From the NCBI RefSeq assembly GCF_013116825.1, contig NZ_JABFNS010000038.1:1-63940 (forward strand): 63,940 nucleotides of DNA. Direction: 5' to 3'. Positions 51,908 through 60,927 of this stretch are shown here, piece after piece. Position 1 is the first letter of the stretch; each line of letters starts with the position of its first letter. This DNA comes from Myxococcus xanthus (GTDB taxonomy: Bacteria; Myxococcota; Myxococcia; Myxococcales; Myxococcaceae). The translations under genes were made by a program, and so were the position numbers. Below the pieces are notes generated by a model. It searched no databases. It was given only the letters and a program-made list of their open reading frames with translations, and had not been told where the DNA came from.

Positions 51908-52654
51908 ATGTCTGGGGTGTTCGGCGTATGTGTGGTGGCGCTACTGGCATCAGCTCCTGCCGATGTGGCGGATGTTGTATCGCCTGGAGCAGTGGCACCA
52001 AGCGGTCCGTCCGCCGTTGCCAGGGCTGATGCTGCACCGGATGCCACCGGCGGAGCAGCGTCAGTTCGTGCTGCAGATGGCACCCCGATGCTGCTTGAGT
52101 CCGGAGGGCCAAACCCTGCGTTCTTTCTGCCACCAAAGGGGTATCGCAGTCCCGAGGGTTTTCAGTCGGCGAAGTGGGGGATGACAGTCGCAGAGGTGCG
52201 AAAAGCGATTCCCAAGGCTCAATTAGTCGATGACAAGGGGCTGTTCGTTCGTGGTGAAACCGCCGGAATCAAAACGGACACGTTCTTTCTCTTCGTGGAC
52301 GGCCGTCTTGCATCAGTCGGGGTTCAGTCGAGAGAGGTACATCTTAGCGCTTCTCAATATGTGGCAGACTATAAGCGCCTACGCGCGCTGCTCTTGAAGA
52401 AGTACGGGGCGCCCGTGACTGATGGAGAGAAGTGGCATGAGTCCTTGCTGAAGGACACGCCAGATGGGCTTCATGCGGCGCTTGTGCTCGGGCATGCCGA
52501 ATTGGGGACCACTTGGAATACGGGTGAGACGGTCATTGGCTTGACTGCAAAAGGCAAGGACGGGCGCGTGGTCATTAACGTTCAGTACGGCAGTAATCGC
52601 CTTGCTGCGTTACTTCTTCAGCAAATGCAGGCGTCGGAAATGTCTGATTTATGA
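51908..52654 (+). CDS. Exported protein of unknown function, prophage moron
   Basis: This 248-aa protein has a signal sequence (MSGVFGVCVVALLASAPADVA) and an Ala/Gly/Ser linker. The mature domain is alpha/beta (AKWGMTVAEVRKAIPKAQL, TFFLFVDGRLASVGVQSREV, YKRLRALLLKKYGAPV). The WGMTxxEVRxxxP element resembles small periplasmic proteins found in many deltaproteobacteria. Codon composition is visibly less GC-rich than neighbouring virion genes. Opposite strand to the virion module, as expected for a moron. Confidence 0.75.
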   Translation: MSGVFGVCVVALLASAPADVADVVSPGAVAPSGPSAVARADAAPDATGGAASVRAADGTPMLLESGGPNPAFFLPPKGYRSPEGFQSAKWGMTVAEVRKAIPKAQLVDDKGLFVRGETAGIKTDTFFLFVDGRLASVGVQSREVHLSASQYVADYKRLRALLLKKYGAPVTDGEKWHESLLKDTPDGLHAALVLGHAELGTTWNTGETVIGLTAKGKDGRVVINVQYGSNRLAALLLQQMQASEMSDL

Positions 52655-52691
52655 GCATGTGCGCTACGGCGCAGATGAGGACAACTGTCAC

Positions 52692-52844
52692 GTGGTCCGC
52701 CAGTTCCTTGCCTTCATCGCTGCCCTACCGCTGCTTACTGCGTGCGGGCGTGAGGATACTGCCGAATCGGTAGACGAAGCCGTGAGCGCAGCCCAGAAGC
52801 TGGAGGTTGTCCAGGCTCTCGCGCCGCTCACTCCACGCCCCTGA
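52692..52844 (+). CDS. Possible small lipoprotein (moron)
   Basis: From GTG 52692 a 50-aa peptide has a lipoprotein signal (VVRQFLAFIAALPLLTACGRE, Cys17) and a short acidic mature part (EDTAESVDEAVSAAQKLE). It overlaps the convergent tail gene by 17 nt. A similar size and form is seen in Rz1-like lysis lipoproteins, but no partner spanin is visible. The call rests on the lipobox alone. Confidence 0.45.
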   Translation: MVRQFLAFIAALPLLTACGREDTAESVDEAVSAAQKLEVVQALAPLTPRP

Positions 52845-55254
52845 ATGACACGCCGTCGAGGCTGACGAACGACACGCTTCCTGCGGTTAGCGTCACAGTC
52901 CCGTCCGTTCCGATGACGAGCGCCCCCACCACTACCACTCCGCTGCCGCACACCACTGGATGGTCCACGACCGACAGCGGGCGGTATTGCTCGGGAAGGG
53001 TAAACGCAACGGTGTTGACAGTGGTGCCGGCCATCGCGCCCTGAAGTCGCACGCGGCCCGTGCTGTCACGGAAGAACGTTGGCGCCGCGCGGCCATTTGC
53101 CGCGTATGGGCCCCATCCATTTGCGAAGACTACGACCGACCTGGGGGTCTGTTGAGGTGTGGTGTAGGGATCGACGGAAGCATTGTCGATGTTCACCGCT
53201 ACCGTGTCACTCGCCCTGCCTGCAAATAGCCGGGCGTACCGAGCGCGAGCCGGGGCAACCGCATGGTTCACCAGGGGGGTCCACGAACCAACAGAGGTGC
53301 CTTGGCCCAACGCGGCTCCCGTGGTGATTTCGGTGAACGTTGCGTCGTACCACCTCAATTCCAGTCGCGCTCCTCCAGTCCCTGGTGTCCCTGTCGTCTT
53401 CAGGTAGCGAAGCCGCGCCACATACGTCTGCCCAGGCATAACGGCGAAATATTGGGACACGAGCAGCTTTGAGCCCGCCGTCGTCGCCGGAAACGACACT
53501 GCATAGGTGGCTGTATCCGCTTCCGTCGTTCGGACTGCATCGACGCCAAACGTACCAGACGCCATCTGCCAGCCGTCCGGTGGCTCGCTCCCGCCTCGCG
53601 TCCACGCCTCGAAGGAGGGGTTCGGGGTCAGGCTGGAGAAGATGACGAGCGGAGCCAAGTCGTTCGGCGCCACGTACCGCGGCGACAGCGCCACCTGCGC
53701 GGACGTGGGCCCGACGTTGCCGTGGATGTCGCGTCCGCGCACCACGGCGTAGTGGGTGACGCCTGGGGGCAGGTCTGCCACCTCGAAGCGCGTGGCGGAG
53801 GCCGCGGCCTTGAGCGTCGCGGAGCTGGGTGTGAAACCGGCCGAGGTGCTGACGTGGAGCTCGTAGGTGTCCCAGGCCGGTCCGGAGGTGCTGGGCCTGA
53901 AGGACAGCGCGAAGCCGTTGACGGTGGGCGTAGGCTGCAAGTCGCTGGGCGCGTCGGGGCCCTTGAGCTTCGTGGTGACTTGAATGCTCTTCAACGCGGC
54001 GTTGTGGGCAGTTAGGGGCGCGGCGTCACGCGCGCGCCATTCCAGCACGGAGGTAGCGGGCCGGCCGCGCAGCTGCAGCTTCGTCTTGGCAATGCCGCCC
54101 GCGAAGGTGTGGTCGAGGTTGACGACAGCCAACTCCACGGGGGCGCCCAGGGTGACTCCGTCCGGGAGGACGCGCACCATGTCATTCACCTCCAACGGCC
54201 AGAAGTAGGGCACCTCGAATTCGAGCGTGAGCGACGAGTCGGACAGGTCGGCAATGGCCGCGTCGGCCAGCCTCTGGGCCTCGGCCTGCGTGTTGATGTT
54301 GGAGGCCGAGGCCTCCGCCACCTGCATGTACCGACGCCCGTACTCGGCGATGCTGGTGGGGTTGGTGGCCGTCACCGTCTTACGCTTCTCGTTGCCCAGG
54401 GCATCCCGGTCGTCCTTGTCGGTGTAGAGGACCTCCACGACGTTGCGGATGTCGCGCAGGGCCCGCTTGGCCTGCTTCAACTCGCCGTAGTGCGCCGGGC
54501 CGAACGTCCAGACGGGCTCGCCGGCCAGGCGCTCCGGACACTGGAGGGTGAAGGCCCAACCGTGGCCCTCGCGCCAGCGCAGGCGCACCTCCCAGCCGAG
54601 CTGCTCGGCCAGGGCGCGCACTGCGTCCCAGACGGGCTCGCGCTGCTGCGTGTACTTGCCGAGCTGCCACATTGGGTCCACGGGCACGTACAGCCCGGGG
54701 CCCGTGCCAGTGGGGATGTTGTCACCGATGATTTGGGCCATCACCGTCTGCACGGCGACGCCCACGGTGTCGTTGCCGTAGTCGCGCTCGACTTCAATGA
54801 ACCAGTCCTGAAACACGCCGGCGAAGTCCCGGCCGTTGAAGGAGAGCTCCTCGGGGCCAGGGTCCACCTCGTCGATGCGGCCGAGGAATACCTGACGCCA
54901 GGCGTCCGGCTGGGCGCGTCCGCTGGACGTCGTCTGCACCTCAATCCGGAAGCGTCGGCCCTCCTTCAGGAGCGGCACCAGGAGGCCCGTGGGGCCGCGG
55001 TTGGCCACGCTCGAGTCCACCATGGGGGAGAGGGAAGTGACGCCGCCGGGCCCGCTGCGGCGCACGCTTACCGTGGCCACGCACACCGTCGCGTCCTGCG
55101 TCTCGGACCACTGCGCGCCCATCACCCAGTCGCGGCCGAGCAGGGTGCTCAAGTCCACCTCGGAGTTGTCGGGGCGCACCACCACCACGCGCAGGTGTGT
55201 GCCGTAGTTCCCAGCGAGCAGCGTGGCCCGCTCCTGGTTCGTCAATGTCCTCAT
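52828..55254 (-). CDS. Phage tail tip/fibre protein with fibronectin-type III-like domain
   Basis: The protein is 808 aa from the ATG at 55252-55254, overlapping the preceding stop (ATGA). The first 400 residues look like a tail hub/distal tail protein (VFLGRIDEVDPGPEELSF, GRDFAGVFQDWFIEVERDYG; late RVLPDGVTLGAP). Residues about 465-540 resemble a fibronectin III fold (DAPSDLQPTPTVNGFALSF). A carbohydrate-binding-like module (SLTPNPSFEAWTRGGSEPPD) and a C-terminal beta-rich foot follow. It is probably the central fibre or host-contact protein. Confidence 0.8.
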   Translation of the reverse strand: MRTLTNQERATLLAGNYGTHLRVVVVRPDNSEVDLSTLLGRDWVMGAQWSETQDATVCVATVSVRRSGPGGVTSLSPMVDSSVANRGPTGLLVPLLKEGRRFRIEVQTTSSGRAQPDAWRQVFLGRIDEVDPGPEELSFNGRDFAGVFQDWFIEVERDYGNDTVGVAVQTVMAQIIGDNIPTGTGPGLYVPVDPMWQLGKYTQQREPVWDAVRALAEQLGWEVRLRWREGHGWAFTLQCPERLAGEPVWTFGPAHYGELKQAKRALRDIRNVVEVLYTDKDDRDALGNEKRKTVTATNPTSIAEYGRRYMQVAEASASNINTQAEAQRLADAAIADLSDSSLTLEFEVPYFWPLEVNDMVRVLPDGVTLGAPVELAVVNLDHTFAGGIAKTKLQLRGRPATSVLEWRARDAAPLTAHNAALKSIQVTTKLKGPDAPSDLQPTPTVNGFALSFRPSTSGPAWDTYELHVSTSAGFTPSSATLKAAASATRFEVADLPPGVTHYAVVRGRDIHGNVGPTSAQVALSPRYVAPNDLAPLVIFSSLTPNPSFEAWTRGGSEPPDGWQMASGTFGVDAVRTTEADTATYAVSFPATTAGSKLLVSQYFAVMPGQTYVARLRYLKTTGTPGTGGARLELRWYDATFTEITTGAALGQGTSVGSWTPLVNHAVAPARARYARLFAGRASDTVAVNIDNASVDPYTTPQQTPRSVVVFANGWGPYAANGRAAPTFFRDSTGRVRLQGAMAGTTVNTVAFTLPEQYRPLSVVDHPVVCGSGVVVVGALVIGTDGTVTLTAGSVSFVSLDGVSFRGVE

Positions 55255-56570
55255 GGTGGTGCCTCCTGAAGCGTGAAGGCGAAGTCCTCGCCCTGCACGC
55301 GCTGGGCGCCCTCCCACCACTCCATGGCGTCACCCTGGCCGGCATCGCCCAGGACGAGGGCGGGCCGGTGCAGGCCGGTGCCGCTGGCGCGGTGGTACGG
55401 CAGAGGGCCAAAAGGGGCGCCCGAGTCACGCCACGGCGCAAGCCACGCGTCGGGGACGCGGTAGGGCAGCGCCACCAGGTCGCCCACCAACAGGGAGTCG
55501 TTGGTGGGGTTGGCGAAGCCACCAGCCACGCCGGCACGGTGGCGCACGGTGAGCGCGCCGTTGTCGTCCACCTCGGCCAGGCCTGTGGTGCCGGGCAGCC
55601 GAAACGGGGCCGTGCTCGCGTACCACGACGCCACCCATGAGTCGGGCACCGTGTACGGCAGGACGACCAGGTCGTCGATGAGGAGCGGGACTCCGCTCAC
55701 GTTGGGGATGCCGGGGCCCGTGCTCCCCCGGCGGTTGAGCAGATACACGGCGCCATCGGGCAACTGCGTGTAGTTGCCATTGGTCGCGATGAGGGCCCCA
55801 GCGGACGGCGCATGACTGCCCACCACACCGTCGCGACTCAGCGGCAATCCTGCCCGGTGGAGGTAGAGGTGCCAGGTGCTGTCTGTGGAGAGCCGCGCCC
55901 AATACGCCACCGTCCACTGGGGGCCGAGCTGCGTCGGCCATGTCGCGGAGGTCCACTCGCCGAACGTCGCGCAATTGCCGTACCGTCCGGGCTCGCTGAC
56001 ATTCGCGTCCACGTCGCTCGGCTCAAGGCCCCAGTTGGATGTGAAGCCGTCGTCGAAACTCCAGGTGTGCCCCAGGTGTGGCCCCGTCGCCGCCGCATCC
56101 ACGCCAACTGTCCCATCCGAGCGCTGGACGTAGTGGTGCCACTGCGCGCCAGACCCGTCCCAGACGCGACCCCAGTACGCGACCGTCCAGTCCTCGCCCA
56201 GTTGCGTGGCCCAACTGACGGCGTCCCCAGCGCCCACCGCGAGCGCGTATCCCTCGTACCGCCCGAGGTTCGGCAGTACCAACGGTGAGCCGACAGTGGA
56301 TGGCCACAGGCCACGGCTCGACAGCATGTTGCCGGCGAAGGACCAGGAGTCGCCCTGGCCGTCGATGAGCGCGCGCAGCGCAGCGGCATCAGCGAGGGAC
56401 AGCGGCCCGGTGCCGCCCTCGTAGGCCATGAGCTTCCGGCGCACGCTGCTGCGCGGGAAGCCGTTGAAGGTGCGCACCTTCTCGCCCAGCAGCACCGGTG
56501 AGTAGCGCAAGCCGCTGGACTTCGAGACGGGCACGGGGATGCCGGAGAGGGCGAGGAAGGGGTGGGGCAT
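55251..56570 (-). CDS. Phage tail protein with duplicated LamG-like segments
   Basis: This 439-aa protein contains internal repeats. WATQLGEDWTVAYWGRVW and WPTQLGPQWTVAYWARL are one pair. IDDLVVLPYTVPDSWVASWY and VGDLVALPYRVPDAWLAPW are another. Such Trp-rich strands fit concanavalin/LamG-like sandwiches used to bind surface glycans. It is located between tape measure and fibre genes with short spacing, so it is part of the distal tail. Confidence 0.78.
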   Translation of the reverse strand: MPHPFLALSGIPVPVSKSSGLRYSPVLLGEKVRTFNGFPRSSVRRKLMAYEGGTGPLSLADAAALRALIDGQGDSWSFAGNMLSSRGLWPSTVGSPLVLPNLGRYEGYALAVGAGDAVSWATQLGEDWTVAYWGRVWDGSGAQWHHYVQRSDGTVGVDAAATGPHLGHTWSFDDGFTSNWGLEPSDVDANVSEPGRYGNCATFGEWTSATWPTQLGPQWTVAYWARLSTDSTWHLYLHRAGLPLSRDGVVGSHAPSAGALIATNGNYTQLPDGAVYLLNRRGSTGPGIPNVSGVPLLIDDLVVLPYTVPDSWVASWYASTAPFRLPGTTGLAEVDDNGALTVRHRAGVAGGFANPTNDSLLVGDLVALPYRVPDAWLAPWRDSGAPFGPLPYHRASGTGLHRPALVLGDAGQGDAMEWWEGAQRVQGEDFAFTLQEAPP

Positions 56571-56573
56571 GGC

Positions 56574-59360
56574 TCATGTGCTGCGGTAGGAGAAGCGCTG
56601 GGAGAGGCGCGAGAGGGCGCGCTGCACGCTCCGCGCGCCCTCCTCCAGCGCCTCGTCGATGTCGTAGCCGACGATGTTGTTGTTCACGATGATGACGGGC
56701 GTGTCTGCCATTGAGGCCCCCGTCTTTGAGTAGCGGTTGCGCGGGTCGTTGGGTTGCTTCCAGTCCGGCAGCTCCTCCCCTCCGCGGTTGCGCAGGATGC
56801 CGTCGCCGGCGGGCTGTGGTGGGCGTGCACCACCACCGGACGGTGTGGGCGGCGGCTGTCGCGTGGGCTCCTGGCTGGGGCCGTCCTGCGCGTCCTGGGA
56901 CTGATACCGACGCAGCATGACCTTCCACGCGGTCGGCACGTTGGAGAGGGCGTCAGTGGCCTTCTGCAACGCCTCCGTGTTGCGCAGCACCTCCGCCGTC
57001 TCGCGCGCCTTCGCCTCCGCCGTCTCCCAGGTGAGGTCGTTCAACGCCTGGAGGGACTCGCCCATGGCGTTCGTGTCCACCTTGACGCGGTCCAGGCTGT
57101 TCGCGAACTTCTTCAACGAGTCGATTCCGAGCCACTCCACCGCCTTACTGATGCCCCTGATGACGGCCTGCACGGCACTGATGATGCCGTTCCAGACGTG
57201 GGCGAGTCCCTGGGCCACGGTGAGGATGACGACGGCGATGCCCTTGAGCACCTTGAAGAGTGCTTCGAGGACAGGCCCTGCGATGAGTTGGAGCGGCGTC
57301 ATCACCATGAGGACGGCCTGCGCCACCGCGGTGAGGATGGGCGCGAGCGTCTCGAAGATGGCGCCCACCAGCACCAGCGGCGGTACCAGCGGGTCGAGGA
57401 CGTGGCCCAGCGTCTCGAACACGGGCGTGAGCGCGCCCACCACGGCGTCGATTACGAGAAAGATTGCGCCCACCAGCGGTTGGAGGGGCACGAGCACGGC
57501 GCCGAGCGCATCCGCCACGTGCTGGATGACGGTGGAGACCATCTCCATCAGCACCTGGAAGCCCTCGGACTGGGCGAGCAGGTCCATGATGACGGCGCCG
57601 ATGCCAGCGAGGGGATTCATCCCGCCTGCGAGGAAGCCCTCCGCGAAGCTGTTGACCAGGTCATTGACGCGCCCGAAGGCGGCGCGCACCTTGGAGACGA
57701 TGGAGGCGCGGGCGTCCTCAATCGCCTGCACCAACTCCGCGGAGAGGCGGCGGGCCTTGTCGTCCACGGCCTTGAAGTAGGCACGTCCGCCGGTGCCGCC
57801 GTGTCTGGCCAGGTCCTTGATGGAGGCGGCCAGCTGCTCGTTGGCCTCGATGACGGGGGCCGCCACCTTGTCGAGCCCCATCGCGGCAATCATCCGCTCG
57901 TCGTCGTCGGCCATGCGGACCTTGGCCTTGCCGCCGAGGAGCGAGGAGAGCGAGAAGGAGGGCAGCAACGTAGAGAGGGTCTCAATCAGCTTGTTGAGGC
58001 CCAGCTTCTCGCCGAAGAGCTCGTTCGCGTTCTTGAACGAGTCCATGAGCCCGTCCGCCGCCGCCGCCCCGACGTCCTTGCCCATCTCCACGGCGCCGGT
58101 GAGCATCGACGTGACGGCCACCTTGGCGACATTCGCGGTCGCCTCAGCCGCTGCCTTTGTCTTCGCGACCTCGGCGCTGACACCCTTCACCAGGTCATCA
58201 CCGGTGAGCGTCATCGCGTCGTCGAGCGCGTCGTTGAGGCGGCCCATGTGCAGGGTTTTGGGGAGCGCCTTCACCAGCGGGGACATCATCTTCGCGCCCT
58301 GGTTAATCATCCACGCGAGGGTGGAGAGGGAGGAGCGGACGATGAACTCGATGCCGGCGGTGACGGCCTTGACGCCGGTGGTAATGGTGTCCCACACCGT
58401 GGAGGCGAAGTTGCCGATGGAGGTGAGGATTTTCGAGACGGATTCCTTGATGCCGTCGCCGGCCACCTTCCAAAAGCCATAGATGGCACCGGCTGCGAGG
58501 GCGATGCCGGCGAGCGCGAGCGCCAGGGCGATGAGGGGCACCATGAGGCCGACCATGCTGCGCAGGAAGGGGCCGATGGCGCCGCTGGCCTCGGCCGCGT
58601 CCTTGCCCGCGCGCTTCGCTGCCTCTCCGGCCTCCTTCGAGGCCTTCGCCACCTCCTTCCCTGCCTTGGCCGCTTCCTTCCCGACGCCCTTGGTGGCCGC
58701 GGCGGCGTCCGTCGCGGCCGTCGCGGCCTCCTTCCCAGCCTTCGCAGCGGCTGCACCAGCGGCCACGGCTGCCGCCTTGTTGCCGTTGAGCGCAGTTCGC
58801 ATTGACCCGCTCAGCTTGTTGACGCCAGCGGTGATGCCCGCGAGCCCCACCGACTTGTCCAGCTTGCCCAGCACGCCGATGAGGATGCCGCTGGACTTCG
58901 CCAGGCCTTCGACGACACCCGCCAGCTTGCCCACGGTGCCGATGGCGAGCCCTGCACCTGCCACCCATACGGCCATGTCCGCCGCCGCGCGCTTCTGCGT
59001 GGGGCTCAATCGCTGGTAGGTGGCCACCAGCTTGTCGACGAAGGCCGTCAACCTCTTCACCGTGGGGCCGAAGAGGTCCCCGATGTCCGCGGCGAGCGTG
59101 TAGAGCAGGTCCGTCAGGTGCTTCAGCTCCATCCGGAGCTCGTAGTTGGAGGAGGCCGCCGCCGCGACGGCCGCGCCGATGCCGGCGGCGACGACGGCGC
59201 CGAGGTTTCCAACCGGCTCGGCGGCCTCCTTCACCTGCTTTGCCATCTCCTCCGTCGCCTTGGCCAGTTGCCCCATGGACTTGAGGGCTTGGCCAATGCT
59301 GGCGGTGACGATGACGTAGAGGTCGCCGACTTTGAGTCCGCCTCCGGATGCGCTGGACAC
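56574..59360 (-). CDS. Phage tail tape-measure protein
   Basis: The protein is 928 aa from GTG 59358-59360, with AAGGAG 7 nt upstream. It is nearly all alpha-helical and Ala-rich, with lysine-rich repeats (AAKAGKEVAKASKEAGEAAK) near residues 200-260. Several hydrophobic helices follow (LMVPLIALALALAGIALAAG; IGAVIMDLLAQSEGF). Length predicts a tail of about 135-140 nm by the usual 0.15 nm per residue. It follows the two tail-assembly chaperone frames directly, the conserved siphovirus order. Confidence 0.9.
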   Translation of the reverse strand: MSSASGGGLKVGDLYVIVTASIGQALKSMGQLAKATEEMAKQVKEAAEPVGNLGAVVAAGIGAAVAAAASSNYELRMELKHLTDLLYTLAADIGDLFGPTVKRLTAFVDKLVATYQRLSPTQKRAAADMAVWVAGAGLAIGTVGKLAGVVEGLAKSSGILIGVLGKLDKSVGLAGITAGVNKLSGSMRTALNGNKAAAVAAGAAAAKAGKEAATAATDAAAATKGVGKEAAKAGKEVAKASKEAGEAAKRAGKDAAEASGAIGPFLRSMVGLMVPLIALALALAGIALAAGAIYGFWKVAGDGIKESVSKILTSIGNFASTVWDTITTGVKAVTAGIEFIVRSSLSTLAWMINQGAKMMSPLVKALPKTLHMGRLNDALDDAMTLTGDDLVKGVSAEVAKTKAAAEATANVAKVAVTSMLTGAVEMGKDVGAAAADGLMDSFKNANELFGEKLGLNKLIETLSTLLPSFSLSSLLGGKAKVRMADDDERMIAAMGLDKVAAPVIEANEQLAASIKDLARHGGTGGRAYFKAVDDKARRLSAELVQAIEDARASIVSKVRAAFGRVNDLVNSFAEGFLAGGMNPLAGIGAVIMDLLAQSEGFQVLMEMVSTVIQHVADALGAVLVPLQPLVGAIFLVIDAVVGALTPVFETLGHVLDPLVPPLVLVGAIFETLAPILTAVAQAVLMVMTPLQLIAGPVLEALFKVLKGIAVVILTVAQGLAHVWNGIISAVQAVIRGISKAVEWLGIDSLKKFANSLDRVKVDTNAMGESLQALNDLTWETAEAKARETAEVLRNTEALQKATDALSNVPTAWKVMLRRYQSQDAQDGPSQEPTRQPPPTPSGGGARPPQPAGDGILRNRGGEELPDWKQPNDPRNRYSKTGASMADTPVIIVNNNIVGYDIDEALEEGARSVQRALSRLSQRFSYRST

Positions 59361-59364
59361 GGCC

Positions 59365-59607
59365 CTACTCCTTCGCGCGCTGGCGCACGCGGTACGTGAG
59401 AGTCTTTGCTTCACTGCTTCCGCGGGCGGGGGCTCCGGCACCGCGCGGACCTCCCCGCGCCGCCCCTCTCACCTCGTCGGCCTCGAGCGCCGCATGGGCC
59501 AGCAGGTGGACGACGTCACTCGCCGCCCACCTGCGCACCTCATCCGGGGATTGCCCCGTTAACTTCACCACCGCGAAGAGGGCATTCAGCTCGGGGTGGT
59601 CTCGGAG
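59365..59607 (-). CDS. Tail assembly chaperone frameshift extension (gpT-like)
   Basis: This frame has no suitable start of its own but continues the previous gene by -1 slippage at 59607-59613. It adds 80 residues (LRDHPELNALFAVVKLTGQS, then PDEVRRWAASDVVHLLAHA) to the first 123 of the short chaperone, giving a 203-aa fusion, as in lambda gpG-T. It ends 5 nt before the tape-measure start. The extended product is expected to bind the tape measure during tail assembly. Confidence 0.85.
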   Translation of the reverse strand, partial: LRDHPELNALFAVVKLTGQSPDEVRRWAASDVVHLLAHAALEADEVRGAARGGPRGAGAPARGSSEAKTLTYRVRQRAKE

Positions 59608-59975
59608 TTTCCCTTCGCCTCCTCCACGGAGGGTCCACCGAAGGCCTTGATGAAGTCGGCCTGGTACTCCTGGAGCCACGCCTCCAGCCGCACGGCTTCC
59701 AGGTCCTCGTCGCCGAAGACGCGGCGCACGCCGCCGGGAAAGTAGAGGCAGGTGATGGCGACGCGGGCGATGAATCCATACGCGGCGAGGCCGTCCACCG
59801 GCTGGCCCTTTTCATTCACCTCGCCGGCCTTCTGGGCCTTGTCGAGCATGGAGATTTTGTCGCCCTGGGTGGGCTCGCAGATGGCGTACTCGTCGTCTCC
59901 CAGGCGGATGCGCTTGTGCTCCTTGCGCGGCATGCCGATGGGCTTGCGGAACGTGGGGGCGGTGGTGGCAGTCAT
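59586..59975 (-). CDS. Tail assembly chaperone, short form (gpG-like)
   Basis: This 129-aa protein starts at the ATG at 59973-59975, with AGGAGC upstream. It is soluble and acidic and rich in helices (YGFIARVAITCLYFPGGVRR, LEAWLQEYQADFIKAF). Length and position between major tail protein and tape measure match gpG-type chaperones. The end of the gene contains the slippery heptamer. A ratio of short to long form in the low percent range would be expected from related systems. Confidence 0.85.
   Translation of the reverse strand: MTATTAPTFRKPIGMPRKEHKRIRLGDDEYAICEPTQGDKISMLDKAQKAGEVNEKGQPVDGLAAYGFIARVAITCLYFPGGVRRVFGDEDLEAVRLEAWLQEYQADFIKAFGGPSVEEAKGNSETTPS
59607..59613 (-). promoter_or_regulatory. 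Programmed -1 ribosomal frameshift site, GGGAAAC
   Basis: On the minus strand the heptamer reads G GGA AAC in the zero frame, the canonical X-XXY-YYZ form (lambda uses GGGAAAG). Slippage by -1 re-pairs GGG AAA and enters the frame that stays open to 59365. The zero frame ends 21 nt downstream at 59586. Confidence 0.88.
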
Positions 59976-60013
59976 TGTGGGGGGCTCCTGTGGGGTGGGT
60001 GAGAGGGATTGCG

Positions 60014-60439
60014 TCAGATGGCGACGGGGGCGCCGGCGCCGTTGAGGGTGGCGGAGAGGGTGACGAGGTCGGCCACGCTCTTGCCTTCCTCGTAGGTGTC
60101 CACCGTCACCGGGTAGCGCCAGCCGCGGCTGCCCGGGGCACCGTCCGCGTCCTCAATGACGATGAGGTAGATGACGGAGTCCGCCATGAAGGCGGACTTG
60201 AGGAGCACGTGCGGCGGGCTCCCCTTGAAGAGGTGCCCGGAGATGGAACTGCTGAAGTCCTTCAGCGTCTTCTTGCGCCTCTTGAACCCATCGCTGCCGA
60301 AGTAGTTGGTGTCCACCGTGTCCGCCGAGAAGGCGACGGTGGCTTCGGACATGCCATCCAGCAGGTTGGTGGGACCGGGTTCGGTGGTGGTGTCTGCAAC
60401 GAGGTGCAGGGCATCGACGTAGGCGGCGGAAGCCGTCAT
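60014..60439 (-). CDS. Major tail protein (tube subunit)
   Basis: This 141-aa protein has AAGGAG before its ATG. It is beta-rich (MTASAAYVDALHLVADTTTE, SVIYLIVIEDADGAPGSRGW, DLVTLSATLNGAGAPVAI). Size and position directly upstream of the chaperone pair and tape measure support a tube protein of the lambda gpV/SPP1 type. Confidence 0.8.
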   Translation of the reverse strand: MTASAAYVDALHLVADTTTEPGPTNLLDGMSEATVAFSADTVDTNYFGSDGFKRRKKTLKDFSSSISGHLFKGSPPHVLLKSAFMADSVIYLIVIEDADGAPGSRGWRYPVTVDTYEEGKSVADLVTLSATLNGAGAPVAI

Positions 60440-60451
60440 GGGGAACTCCTT

Positions 60452-60907
60452 TCAACGTGAGAAGTGCTGCTTGAGGCAGGCCGCCAGCACCTGAGCGACG
60501 CCCTTACGAGCGACACCCCGGGAGCGGCGGAAGGCTTTCTTGAGGAAATGGGGCGGCGGGTTGACGATTTGCGCGCCCCAGTGGAACCCCTCGTGAATGG
60601 GGCCTGCCTCGGGGTGCTCGTACCCGGCCGTCCATGAGGTGGAGAGGGGCCGCCCGAGGTTGTATTCAGGGCCCGAGATGAAGCCGGAGTCGGCGAGCGG
60701 CGGGGGCAACTGCTCGCCCGCGTCCCGCGCGGCCTCTTCCGCCATGGCGCGCTCCCAGGGAGGGGAGCGCGGCACGAGGAAGCTGGAGAAGTCGAGCGTC
60801 TGCCGCATGGCCGCGTGAATGGGCGCGTCCAGCTTGCGCAGCACCTGACGGGAGTTGCGGCGCAGGGCAGCTATCTTGTTGGCGTCGAGGCGAACGCGGA
60901 CAGGCAT
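60452..60907 (-). CDS. Head-tail joining / tail completion protein (HK97 gp10-like)
   Basis: The protein is 151 aa from the ATG at 60905-60907, basic (PVRVRLDANKIAALRRNSRQ) with conserved-looking Pro-rich middle (SSFLVPRSPPWERAMAEEAA; HEGFHWGAQIVNPPPHFLK) and a C-terminal helix. The PxHFL and RSxPW pieces fit the gp10-like neck family. It lies between the neck cluster and the tube gene. Confidence 0.65.
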   Translation of the reverse strand: MPVRVRLDANKIAALRRNSRQVLRKLDAPIHAAMRQTLDFSSFLVPRSPPWERAMAEEAARDAGEQLPPPLADSGFISGPEYNLGRPLSTSWTAGYEHPEAGPIHEGFHWGAQIVNPPPHFLKKAFRRSRGVARKGVAQVLAACLKQHFSR

Positions 60908-60927
60908 GCCCCCTAGAAGGGGCGCCG

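Noticed and set aside
56754..58805. 683-codon plus-strand frame opposite the tape measure
   Set aside because: It is Glu/Gly/His/Arg-rich and antisense to the tape-measure repeats, with no recognisable fold.
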